64,000 bases of DNA from Parus major. Lineage: Eukaryota; Chordata; Aves; Passeriformes; Paridae. The notes below the pieces were generated by a model. It was not told the DNA's origin and did not search any database. It was given only the letters and a program-made list of their open reading frames with translations. Below, one piece after another: positions 10,794 to 23,358 of this stretch. Numbering within the stretch: position 1 is the stretch's first letter; every line of letters starts with the position of its first letter. A program made the translations under genes and the position numbers. Location of the stretch: assembly GCF_001522545.3 (NCBI RefSeq), contig NC_031769.1, positions 18,521,875 to 18,585,874 on the forward strand, written 5' to 3'.

Positions 10794-13700
10794 ATGAAGA
10801 AGTATTTTGGAACTGCTCTGCCTGTAGTTGAAGAAGATTATTATGCTTAGGGACATGTTTTATTTATTTGAGTATTCAGTGTAAATACAGTGGACTGCAT
10901 TAGAATTTTTATGTTCTTGTCAAGTATTGGTTTGAAGAAGAGCAATGTATGAGGACAAATGGCAGCTACAAATGGAACTGATTAGTTCCTCCTAGGTAAG
11001 TGACATGCAGTTGCTACCATACTAATTTCTCCCTAAGAAATGTGTTAGCATTTCATATGAAGTTTAATTGGTTACAAAATTTTGATTCCCTGTTCTGTAG
11101 TGCTTTTATATATTGAAATGCTGTCAGTATAGAAATATACTATCTTTATACATACTGTAGTAAACGGGAGTTTTCAATAAGATAAATATTTAAGAGCTGC
11201 CAAAATGGACCTTAAGCACTCGGAATGTGTTTTATTTGAAAATCCCTCCATAATTTGCTAGAGGAACTGAAGTGCTTTCCTGTCTTAGTGGCCCCATAAA
11301 ATACAATTATCAAAAGTATCTCTACTGGCACATGAAATTCTCGTGGAAACCCTCTATGCTGTGCATTGAAGAACTCAAGAGTTTCAGGCTATCAATGTTT
11401 ATGGCATGCTCTTATTTCTGCTCTGTCTCAGAACTGGGTTCTGGATTTTCTCTGGTGTGTTAATTAGCAAGAATAAGCTCATGCACCACAGAGCTCTTGG
11501 TGCTCAGGGAATTGCTGCCCAGTGCATGAGCACATCTTTCTATCCCTTCTCCCACTTACACCACCAAACCCAACCATGTTTCCAATACTGTTTTGCTGTG
11601 ACTACCTCTCTCGTCTTGCCATGAAGGTACGTGTGGGACACATTAAACTGATATCACCAAATGAGCCAAGTTGTTTTATTCTTCCAAATGATTTCTTTTA
11701 TCATCTTCTTTCGGCAATTCTGTTTATTGCGCAACCTTGAAAACAGTAATATTGGCATAAGGAAAGAAGCAGCATGAAATGGGTGGAAGGCATGGCTGAA
11801 GAGAAGTCATAGATTTCTTACTCAGATTTTGCTGCAGAGGTTAATACAAGTCAGCTGCATGACTGGGGGCACCCTCTGAGCAGCTAACCTGCAAGCTGAG
11901 CAGTGCTGTGTGGATATGCTTGGCCTGCCTGTGTGTGTGTGTCTGTGTTGTAGTGTCAGAAGTACTGTGGGGTAGTATGCAGATACCTTCTGCAGTTTTG
12001 GAGCAATTAGTTGGAATCCCAGGAGCAGGCCACCCACTGGTATTTGGTATTCATAAAGACAAATTTATCCTTTGAGAAAATGAGACCTCGGTACAGAGGG
12101 AACAAAATGTCAGTAGGTTTAAACTACATATTTTTGTGCCCAGCAGTAAGGAAATTCTTTGTGTGCAGTCAGAAGAACAAGCCCCATGGCACTGCAGCAA
12201 GCTCCTAAGTCTGAACTGTGTTTAGTACCAGAATGAGATGATGTACCACAGAGCTCACCTGCTCCACAAATTCAGTGCTGCATGAAGTGCTATGTGTGGG
12301 CATTGTGCTTAACAATGACAGCAGAAACTGGAGATTATATTTAGGCACTACATCCTAAAAAGATCCTAAGAAGTCCTTGATTTTATATATTTTAGCTTTG
12401 ATTTCTTTCTCACTTGTCTGCTAATAAGATCTAGTATAGAGAGGCCTGTTCTCTTGTAGAAGACTACTGGCTTGTGGCTTTGACCACAAGAAAAACAGAG
12501 GTCTGCAGGAATTAACATCTGAATCTTTAAATATTGCTTGATGCAAAAATATCCATTTTCAATATTTTCACAAACAACTGTCAGCTTTTGTGATTGTTTT
12601 TTGATTCAAGCCATAATTTTTCTGTGTTTTTCCTGCTCCTCCAGCTTTCTTCTCTTGACATTCTTACAGCCTGTGTTGCTTGTATTATACAGCAGCTTTT
12701 CCAGGACCCAAACGAGATATTTTTAAGAGGTTTCTCAAGGCACTGAGAAGTATATTTAAAGGGATTGAAAAAATGCTACTGTAATCTCCCCATTTAATTC
12801 TTCCTCCCCCAGCAGTTGTATACTGGCTGCACTGTCCTTCTTTGCCTCTTGCCTCCTCTTCCTTCAGTCAAGCTCTGACATCTCTGTCATCCAGTCTGAT
12901 GGGCTTGGGGCCCCTCCAGGCAGGCCTTCAGATCACTTTCTGGCCTCCCTAGATTCTGCATTCAGATTTGGAGCTTTAGTGTGGCTCACCTACCTGTTCT
13001 CCTCTCAAGACCTTCCCATGTAACACCCAAGCAGTGTTACATTTCTGTTGGCTCAGCAATGAACAGTTCTCTTGAAGAGTCTTCTTGACTGTGTTTTCTC
13101 TGGCTTTCCTTTCTTGTGGGTACCTGTGGCTGCTTGCGAAATAAGCTGCTGATTTCAGAAAAGAGAGAGATTACATTTTTTTGCTGTCTCATCAATACCT
13201 AAATCAGGTCTTTATTCTCTTATTTAGAGGATTGGCATCCTTATTATGTTATCCCTGATTTTGAGTAGAACTCTTGATTCAGAAGTCATTTGCTCTGTGC
13301 CAGTGTTAAGACTGAAGGGCTCACACCATGTCAGTGCAGTCTGTAGCTCACTGTGGAAGCTGTGTTGGATAGGCACTATCCTGCTCACCACAACCTTTCA
13401 GTTCCTAGCACTGCTTGTTCTGTATTCATCAGATGGGATCTCTGTGAGATGTGACTATCTGAACCAAACCCCAGCCTTTCTATAAATAAGTATGTCATTG
13501 TAAAATAAACACTTTTTCTGACTTACAGCTCCTCTGACTCGAGATGACATTGACATCCTCCAATTTTGTAGCTTGTACTGACATTAGGAAACATGCATCT
13601 AAAATGTGTTAGATGAATTATGCTCTAAGGGACTGTTTATGCAGCCCTTGATGACTTCAGCTATTATACAGTGTGGATATCTCAAGTTAAATGGGATAAG

Positions 13701-16700
13701 TGGCAGATGAGGTCTTGCTGGCAAGTGGTTCAACTGAGAAACGAGTTTATGCATTTATTTCAGTGACCCAGCTAGTCAAGGACTGTGATTTTCCTTTCTA
13801 CTCCAGCAGTTAAAAAAAAACAAACAAGAATTGGATGACAATTATTCATAGTTAACTAGTTAGCTGTTCAGCTTTAACAGTTTCTTGATCAATATGGAAA
13901 TAAAGTTAAAAAGAAATAAAATAAAGAAAGTTAAATCAGAAAGTTTTAGCAAGCCACATGCAAAGTGGAGCTAGGCATTTGAACCGACATTGTGTGCTTA
14001 CATTTCTAACCACAATATCCCCTTTTTCTAAATTTATTAAAATAATTAGAATGGGAAAGCTCTGCCCCTCACAGCATTACCAGCATGCTGTTAGAGAAAT
14101 TAATCTTTAATGGAAGAATGGATTCAAGAGTGTTGTAAGGCCTTGGAAGACAACGTTTTGCAGTTATGCTTTCAAATCTTAAAGTTACCAAAATATTGAC
14201 TTTATTCCATTGCATTTTCTTTCAGCCTCTAAATCCCACTAAAACAGGTTTGTTCTGCTCTGTGTTCAGTGTTGCATTCCCTGTAGCAATTACCTTTGTG
14301 AGATGGGAAAAAGACCACAAACATTGGAGTACTTCAAGTAACTTTCTCTTCGTACGATTTTTTTACTGCTGTCCTAAGTAACATCTGCAAAATGTCCTTC
14401 ATTCCAAGGCTCTTTATTCTGCCCTGAAGAAACATATTGCACAAATAACACACTCCCTGTTCAAATGCCACTGGCCATGATGCTCTGTTGCACAGCTATG
14501 ATTGTTATGAAACAGAAGACACGTGCTACAATGGCAACAGTGAAAATCTTGATGTTAGAGCAAGCATCTAACAAAAGGCTCCTGTGAGATCTTTCTCAAT
14601 TTGTTGCTCCTTTGAAAATACTAGCCATCAGTGCAGTACCAGTGCTTTGTGAGGTTGTTAAAATTATAACTTTGCAACTTGGTTTATTTTCCAGGTTACC
14701 ACCTGGAAAAAGTCAACACAGATGCAGCTGCTTTTGGACAAGTTGATTTTAAATGCTGATTTGACTTGTTCCTGCTCATATTTTTGTTGGTATTCTTTCT
14801 ATTTCAGCTTATGGTATGATGGCTAAGCCAGGGCACATCAGGTGCTCTAATCTGAGGGCTTTCTGCCATTCCACAAATGTGTGTTTTCTTATTTTAAGCC
14901 CCCTTTTCCCCAGCACTTTCTCAGAGTTCAGGAATATAAATAGGATTTACTCAGCCTCCTACAAGAAGGCCAGAACTGCAATCTGCACTAGTACAAAATG
15001 ATTCAAAACAAGGGCATGGGCACTGGTCACAATCAAATTAGTTTCTCCTAGAAGTTGATCCATGAAACACACACACTCCTGTGCCCTCCCCAGTTTTTCC
15101 TTCTCTAAATACTGCTGGTCTAGTGACCATATATTTTAAAGTTAATTGAATCACTTTTTGGGGGAGTTAAATAACAAGAGATTTTTCACATATTATTGCA
15201 GCATGCTTTAACCCTGTCACTATCATAGGGAATCTAAAACTGGTTCAGAACTTCACAGCTAAATTAGGTAGGTGGAACAAGATTACTTAGTCTGTGCTTT
15301 AGTGTATTTAAAAAGCTTTTTTCATTTAAATCCTGTACAAATATGCAGTGAAGGGTTCTGTACAGCATGAAACAGCTTTATATAGCTTCAAAAAGCCATG
15401 GTGTGAAACCATGGATCATATCACAATAAAGGGACCTTGTTTATTAGTCCAGACTAAGGTATCTTAATCTGCTCTGTATCTTGTGTGTATCATGCTGTGT
15501 GTTCAGCTGAGGGAAAAACAAGGTTGAAGAGGCAGATTTTATAATATATTTAGATTCAGAACCTAGAAGATCAGAGACAAGTGGGTTTTTCAAATTACAA
15601 CTAAAATCTGAATCTGATTACAGAGTGATGTTGGAAATTCCACTGAACATTTTAACACTCCAGTGTGCTCTATGAAACCAGTCATCACTCTTTAATGAAT
15701 AGAATATAAATAGTGAAATCCTTACTGAATTAGGGATTATAAAATTTTGTTTGCACTTAAGCCAAGTATCTAACCACTAGGCTAGAGCTATGCTGACTTT
15801 TTATCTATCTCTTTAGTTTTAGGAATGCTTAATTAAGCTATGTGAAATGGGACATCATCAGTGAAATGGATATCATTTCTGAATTCTTGGGCAAGATACT
15901 TATTCAAAAGTGCTTTCATGGTGAGAGGAATAAACAAATTCTGGATGAGGATTTGAGTTTCTGGATGACTAAATCAGTCATGCTCTGAAAGACCATCTCT
16001 TCCTGATTTTTTTATAATAGGATCTGAGGTACACCTTTTCAGCAGAAAGTTCAGTGTTGTTAAACATGAGTGGGGATTGGAGATGTTTATGACTTCTTTT
16101 GGTTCCAGTGTTTCCTACCTGCTGTCAGGAAAATTTGAAGGGATGATACACAGGACTTACCTTTGACTCAGTACATCCTGTGTGGCTAAATACATCATGG
16201 GTCATATTTAAATCATGTTGTGTGGAATGGGTGGGAGAATGCTCATGTGGGCCTTGAACAGATAGGAAATCCTGGAGCAGAAATGGGACACCTGGAAAAG
16301 GTGAGAGCCAAATCCTAATTTTGTCCCACCTTTCTTGGGTTTGGGTGCTCCTCACAAAGCTGTGAGGAAGTGACATTTTCCACTGATGAGATGGTGTTAC
16401 CCTGCCTCTGCTGCATCAGCAGGTCTTGAGTGCAAACATTCTCAGGGCAAGGCACTCTGTTGGGTGGCCTTGAGGCACCTTCTGCAAAGCATGCAGCTCA
16501 GCCCTGCCATTCAGCATGGACTCAATACCCACAGATTCCTTTTTTATTTTTATGCAAGTTGTTGTTTCTACTTTAATACGTATTTTTATCACAACCATCA
16601 GAGCAGCAGCTGTGGCAGGAGGGACACAGAGACATGTTAACTCGGAGCTGGAGGCAAGTGTAGCCAGTGTGCCAGGAGAGAATACAGACCCAGGGGAGGC

Positions 16701-18447
16701 AGGTGGAGCTGCTGAGCCAGAGGTAGCCCAGAGGTACCAGGGCTTTGATGGATTGCATTACCTGGGAGCTGAGCCCTGCCACTTACTCCTGCACATGGCT
16801 CATAGGAAGGGGTAGTTGATGTTCAAACACTATTTCTCCTAGGTGGCTATATGAGCACTTGTGGTGAATATTTTTTCACACTCCCCAGTCCAACTATAAA
16901 GCTTGGAGGAAAAGAAAAAGCATTCCTGAATTTAGTTTTTTTTCTTTAAATCAAATTATGCTCAAAAGCATTCAGTGCCTCTCTTGGCCAACCATTTTTC
17001 AAGTATGGTAGGTTTTTACCATGAAAACCAGCCTTCATAGTTTGCTTTCTTTCTTGTTGTAGGGCCGAACAAGTTTCTCTTGTTCCTTTCTTTATCTGGG
17101 CAGTTTTCTGCTGTGATGAGAGCAAAGGTTTCTTTGCGTGGTGCAGTGAAGGCATTCAGAAACTGCCACTGGCCACAGTAATTTGCTGCAGTCCTCCTGA
17201 TACACATATGATTGATAGCTGTGAACCAATTCCCATTTTTCCAAATCTCTCTGCATTTTTAGAAAAAAAAATAAAAATCCAGTAGCTGAGATGGAGGTAT
17301 TCAGCAATATTTCTTTTCTTTTCCTGTTGTACACTGAAAAAGATGAAGAGCAAAATACCTGCATGTGAGGTTTTAATACAGCTCTTCAGGGCTGGGTGAG
17401 CTGTAGTTGATTAGCAAGGGAAAAGGCAGCTATGTAAAACCGGCACAAGGGGGCAGGTGTGCACTGCTGAAGTCTTCATCGTTTGTGTTTATGAGTGCTC
17501 ACAATTAACTGCAAGATGCAGAGCAGTAACTGTCTTGTTATGGGCAGAAATGGCTATTTTAATTGTGCTGTAAGAAAAATTGTGCTGTATATTTAATTAG
17601 AATGAAACCTCACATTTCCACATAAAATCAAAAGGGCTTAACAAAATAAATGGTTTACAAAATCTGAATTCTAGTATGGAACAATAGCAGAGACAACTAG
17701 GGAATAAAGATGTGTTTCACTAATACTCTTTCCTGGATCAATTGAGATGAGCCATTCAATTACCATAATTCAACAGTTGAAATTTACACATATTAGGACC
17801 ATATTGTTGTTGTGCTTAAAGTGTCCTAGTACTCAAAATTTTGGATGTGCTCCCTGAACAGTGATAATTACAGTGGTGGTACATATGGTGGGGTCTTAGG
17901 AGTTCATAGAGTTAAATGTGTGTACAAAATGCTATGTATGACTGCACAAAGAAAGCCAGTGCAGGAGGCACAGTCAAAGAAGAGCTGCAGTAATAGATGC
18001 TACAGCAGCAGAAGTTTCATTATGCTCGTAAGACAAATTAATTTGCTGTAGAGACAACTACTCATGCAGTGACAGCATTTTCCTCCCCAAACCGCTCCTT
18101 GCAGTGACATACTCTGCATCTTCATTACCTGATCTGTTCCACATTTCATCCACAGTGAAGTAATATTTTTTACACTTTTTTATATTAAAAAACAATACTC
18201 GGGTGCTAGAGATAAAAGCAGTAAATTTATTTAATTCCATTAAAATTACTTTCTATTGCTGTCTGGACTTGGACTGACATAGGCTTTGTTGCTCAAGCAG
18301 TGCCAACTTCATAACTGTCTTCTATTTAGAGACATCTGAAATCTTTCAGTATACAAGGCATGGAGATGAAGCTTTGCAAGAACAGGTGTTTCAGGAGACA
18401 TTCACTGTTCCTGAGCTGAAATGAATGGAATTAATGCAAGAAAATAA

Positions 18448-18463
18448 TACATGTATACATGTA
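18448..18463. repeat. 16-bp palindrome, tandem TACATGTA
   Basis: TACATGTATACATGTA is both a perfect palindrome and two tandem copies of an 8-bp palindrome. It may be simple-sequence drift from an (ATGTAC)-like run. Confidence 0.6.
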
Positions 18464-19186
18464 CAGAGTAGGAGTTTGCAATTCTGTCTTAATCTGGCAG
18501 ACTTTATTTTTCTGTGGAAGAAAAAGACAAGACTGTTCAAAATCTGACTGTTTTATTGTTGTAATACCATTGTGCCAGCAGATGATTAATACTTGCCTCA
18601 AAGCAATGAGAGCTCAGTTCAGCTGCAGACAATGCAAGGGTGAGTAGCTGATGCTTCCCTGCTGCCTTTCATGTTTCCAGGCACATTTCTCACCTCAGTT
18701 GGATTGCTTCAGGTCAAAAATGAGGATGTTTCTTTCCAAACTGTTGACATATGACTGTCAGAGTCATCCCTGACTGATGTTCCCTAAATATTTCATTCCT
18801 TCATTTTACCTATTGACCTGTATTATGGACATGATAAAGCAATTCCTTTAACCTTTATATAGACACTTTCTGCATGAGCGTAGCTTGAATCTCTCTTCCA
18901 CAGTTGCCAAATGCATTATTTTCTTAAAAATTTCTTCATATGAGGTTGCAAATTATTTTAGTTCTTTGAATTTTCTCCATTTTCTCTTTGTTTCTCTCGT
19001 TGTCTAAATTGTGTGCAAGGACTAAGAACGCTTCAGTAGAAGCAGTGGAAGGAGGACAATCCAGTTATGTTAGCTAGCTGAGGTCCATGACTGCTGTGGA
19101 CAGAAGAGCCTGGGCAGCATCTCCTCCATCAGGTACTACCAAGACTTGACTTTTGCTCCTCTTGGCCTCTGTAGGAAACCTGCTAC

Positions 19187-19226
19187 TCATAGCTCCATGA
19201 TGATATCATCATAGCTCCATGATGAT
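19187..19226. repeat. 18-bp tandem duplication, period 22
   Basis: TCATAGCTCCATGATGAT occurs at 19187-19204 and again, identical, at 19209-19226, followed by extra GAT units. The identity of the copies suggests a recent replication-slippage event. Confidence 0.75.
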
Positions 19227-21589
19227 GATGATCAGAGCATTTGGGATGACTGTGTTCAAACCCAGCCCAATGTGGAAGTCTAGACGTGGCTGTATGTTGT
19301 CATCTCTCTCAGTAGAACAAAAGACTGGCTCCAGACCCTGGGAATAGGCCACCTTCTCCCTGCTTTCTGTGTAGCACCCTGCAGGCTGCTCTCCTTTATT
19401 TTAGAGGTGGTTTATTTAACCAGGTGGTTAGGGGCCATGAATGCCCTTTCCCACGCTGTGAGTGCAGGTACTACAGTTACAAGGAATCAGCACAGCCTTG
19501 AATTTTCAAAAGTAATTGCTTATGGTTCATTAAATTCCTTGGTTATGTCCCTAGCTCCTTAACCTGAATATTGCTGGAATGAACTTTTAAACATTTTTTT
19601 TTTCCATGCATTCTTTTTTCCAGCAATAATAGCAGCTATTTATTTCTATATAATTTTACTAGTAAGTGTTCCAGAGCTGCTTGCATACTAGTTTCTGTGT
19701 ACAGACAACAGTTTACCTAATGAATTCTGACTATAGAACTGCTGGATTCTTCTACTGTGTTTTGTGAATATAATCAAGAACAGAGCAGAAGGTATGAAAG
19801 CTTAAGTTTAATTGCAGATTTCAAATTTTGTCTTTTTATAGCTAGGCTATTGCCAAGATGTTATATAGGCACTTCAAATAAAATAAAAAAGCATATTACT
19901 GACATCAAGAAGACTGGGCACCTGAATAAAACTAATTAGCATGTCATAATCTTTTAAATGCCAGTTGTGTAAACCTGGAATAAGAGTTTTTCATTGCTGC
20001 AGGATCCAATCCCACAGGAAATGTGTTAATAGTAGAAAAAATAATTTTAAACTTTGTACAGTATTTACACATTATGCTCAAGACCACAGCCAAGTACTTT
20101 GATGAAGACTTGATTTATGGTCTGTGAAGAGAAAATGTCTGTCATTGAACCAATTTCTCTGCTTCGTCTTTCAACCCTAGATGCTTTTCTTTCTCAAATT
20201 TTTGTTCTTGGTGTTTGTTAGCCTGTATTTGACAAGACAGCTAGTTTCAGACAGATTGATCATCTTTGTTTTGGCATATTGTACAAGTTATTTCTGACCT
20301 CAGTCCTCAGAAGACATGGAAAAAAATGGTATTTCCTAAGTTTTAGTGGAAGATTTCTGATAAACATTACTGTATTTACTGAATGTTTGTAAGGCACCAA
20401 ATTATGTTCCACTAATGACTGTTTAATGCTGAAGTTCAGCAGATCTCACAGCTGGGCATTAGCTAATGAACACAAGATGGGCTATATATAATAGCTGTTT
20501 ATCCTCTCAAGAAAAAAAATCCCAAGTTTTATCCCAGAAAGCCTGGGTGAAGCTTTTAAACCAGACAGTTTTACAGACATGTTGTCATTCCTCAAATTAA
20601 GAATATTTCTCCACTGCCTGTCCATGCTCTAGGAACCATGAATGGTGACTCAGTAAAGGACCACCTTCTGTGGTTGGTTTGTTCAAAGGCCCTTACACAG
20701 AGCACTACTCTGCCATGCATAAAACCAGGTCATTGAAATTTTGCACATGCTCTGACAGTACATTTTAGAACAGCAGGAATACTGTTCCTTGTGTCCTGGC
20801 TGAGTTTGTGTTAGTGTCATTATTTTCTTTTTCAGAATTTGAATTATTTTCTATTTCCATAATAATTTATTACTTTCAGTGGAGAGGACACTTATTTTTT
20901 TGGTATGCACTTAGGAAATGCTAGGTAGGGTCCAGGTTGTGGTACAGACCACCTCTCTCTGGTGTAGAGTTTGGCTGTCGAGGTCCTTACTGCACTGGAA
21001 TTGCTGCTGCTTCTCAAGAGGGCTTGTTGGTATATTTTCTTGAGTTACAAATAATTCACAGGGAATTTTCTAACTTTTGCTTAAATAGTGATCTCTGGTG
21101 GTGTTTCAAGTTATTCTATGAGAAGTTTGCATATGCAATGACTTAGAAATGTCTGGATGAAACAATATTGGATTCTCTAGTGAAAACTTGCACATGAATT
21201 TCCTGAAGATTTTAGTGGCTATTTCTCCTGGTATTTTTTATATCTGTGCTTTGTAAAGCTCTTCCTGAGCAGACAAGTGATCTGCTCAGTCAGCACCAGC
21301 TTAAAGCTCTGAGAGAAGTGACAGGCAGAAGGAGAAAAACAGGACAACAGAACATGTATCTGTCTTGCACAGATGAGGAGTGCTTGTGATGTTTTTTCCT
21401 TTTTTTGCTAGAACTTCAAACATCGCCTGTCAAATAATTTAAGGGAATTCATTCTGTAACTCCGTGCGGCAGAATTCAGTGAGGATGTGACAGGTGTTTT
21501 GAAGTTTCACCACAAAGCTCATAGTTCACCTCCTGCTTTCCTGACCGAAAATATCATCGCTGCCTTTTGTGCTTTATCTGCAATTTAGT

Positions 21590-22080
21590 TCCCTCCATCC
21601 CCACCCCCTTTTCCTAAGACTCTCCAAACCAGATGTCCCTTTCCCCCTCCCCTCTCCCACCTCAGGATGGGGTTGAGAATTGGAGGAACGAAAAAGGTTT
21701 AAAAAGATGGATTGAGACAAAAACTATTTGCTGGAAACAGCCATGGGATACCAATCCAGACAGTAACAGCAACAATAACAGAAGTGTCCAAGAAGAGGAT
21801 GATATACATGCAGAGAAGGCTCACTGACTGACCCGACTTGGTGTGATGCTGAGACATTGAGCAATGGTGAATGGACCCCCACACCAACTGCTGTTTCCTG
21901 ACTGCCAACCACTCCCACCTTCTCAGGAGTGAGAGTGCTTTTCTGCTGCCCCTGGTGGTATGGATAAACATCCCAGACATGCCCCAAAGGCTCTGGGCTC
22001 ACCCCCCACAGCTACTGCTAAAAATTACCTCTGTCCTGACCAAAAACCGGAACACTGCCAAACAAATGTCAGAGTGGTGA
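21590..22080 (+). mobile_element. Probable LTR-retroelement remnant
   Basis: A segment of different texture from its surroundings: a C-rich block (about 21590-21665), a TTTAAAAA TATA-like box at about 21700, then a C-rich stretch with runs such as CACCCCCCACAGC and a CTGTCCTGACCAAAAACCGG motif near 22030. It resembles the U3-R-U5 layout and wording of passerine LTR families as I remember them. I could not fix the termini or find a target-site duplication, and there is no AATAAA in the expected place, so the family and even the LTR assignment are uncertain. The short open frames here on both strands show no retroviral protein motif. Confidence 0.35.
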
Positions 22081-22794
22081 CTAATGTTGAGGCCCAGAAC
22101 TAAAAAGCATATTATGGCCTGTAGATATTTCTTCCAGTTATTGATTCCAAATATTCTGTGCTTCATTTTACCAAGACTTCACCAGTAGCACTGTGCATCA
22201 GATGTCAAATACAGCATCTACAATTGGCATTTAAAACCCCCTGTTTTATATATTGAGGTTCATGAATCCATAATTTCTCTACTACATATAACAAAGAGGC
22301 TGTCCAAAATGAAGCCTAAAGTAATGCCAAAAAGAAAAGGGCTATGCCAGAAGATGTATGGATACCTTAAATCAGGGGTGTCTTAATATATCTGGAAGTG
22401 ATTTATGTCAAGTCCCTCCTTGAAGAAATACTGACAGCTGGAAGAAAGTTCATAATTTATTAATAGTTTGCTGTTGACTAAGTAGCTTTTCTTTGTCATG
22501 GATGCAAAAAAAATTTCTCAGTGACTAATATTTAGCTTCCTTTTAAAACTATCAAGTGGTTATTACACGATTGTCTCCTGGAGGAACATTATGGGGTGAA
22601 GTTTTCACCCTTTTACTTCCCTTGGGTTCTTGTTCCTACTGAGAGTTTGTATACAAGTTAGAGAAGCTGCTTACTTTTGTATAAACTAGTAGAGATTGAG
22701 ACTTGACGTTTTCATTTTTAAATAAGTCTTAAGGTAAAGATGCTGCTTTCGTTGCTATTTAGAAGATCTCAGCTTATGTATTACAATATATAAA

Positions 22795-22808
22795 TGTGTG
22801 TGTGTGTG
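22795..22808. repeat. (TG)7 microsatellite
   Basis: Seven uninterrupted TG units, then TATGTAC. Possible length polymorphism. Confidence 0.8.
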
Positions 22809-23330
22809 TATGTACATTTACCTCTCACCATTATAACAGATAAATTAAAAGCTAACTGGCACTTTGTGTTGAGAATTAAATTTTGGATTTGTAGGACAAA
22901 GTGGAAAGCAGAGATAACTGCAGTTGTGTGGGTTGTTTACCTGAAATAGAACCACTGTTGTACCTGAAAATAAATCACCTCATTTGTTCTTCCCCATACC
23001 CTCCCTAGGCTGGCAGAAGTGTCTGTACAGCCCTACAGTGAACCAAATCCAGCAAATCCACAGCATGACCCCAGGTAACCCCCAAACAAAATAAATTAAT
23101 TTTAACCTTCACCAATTCTCCATCCCAGGTCCTTGCACAGCTGATGAATGCAAGCTGATACTCTGTAGGAGAGGTTAGCCAGGAGAGAGAAAAAGCCTTG
23201 TCAGAACTTACTAGAAGATAAATTTCTGGGTAGGGAGTCTGTCTTCAATGAGACTATAGCATTGTTTTTACTGCTGTTTCTCAGAATGTGGCATACTTTT
23301 TAAAGAAAATTAAAGATATAAATGTTGGGC

Positions 23331-23358
23331 TTTTGTTTTTGTTTTTGTTTTTTTTTTT
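23331..23358. repeat. (GTTTTT)n and poly-T run
   Basis: Several GTTTTT units leading into a run of T. It may be a decayed antisense A-rich tail, but no retroposon body was recognised beside it. Confidence 0.7.

Larger units (their letters stand above)
10800..21589. other. Intergenic, no gene seen
   Basis: I find no coding frame with a recognisable domain, no exon with convincing flanking splice sites and no RNA gene. Contents worth naming are a short (TG)n at 11930-11941, a pyrimidine-rich stretch at about 12780-13010, a CCATGG...CCATGG inverted pair near 15400, a 16-bp palindrome at 18448 and an 18-bp tandem duplication at 19187. The remainder is ordinary AT-rich DNA. Confidence 0.6.
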
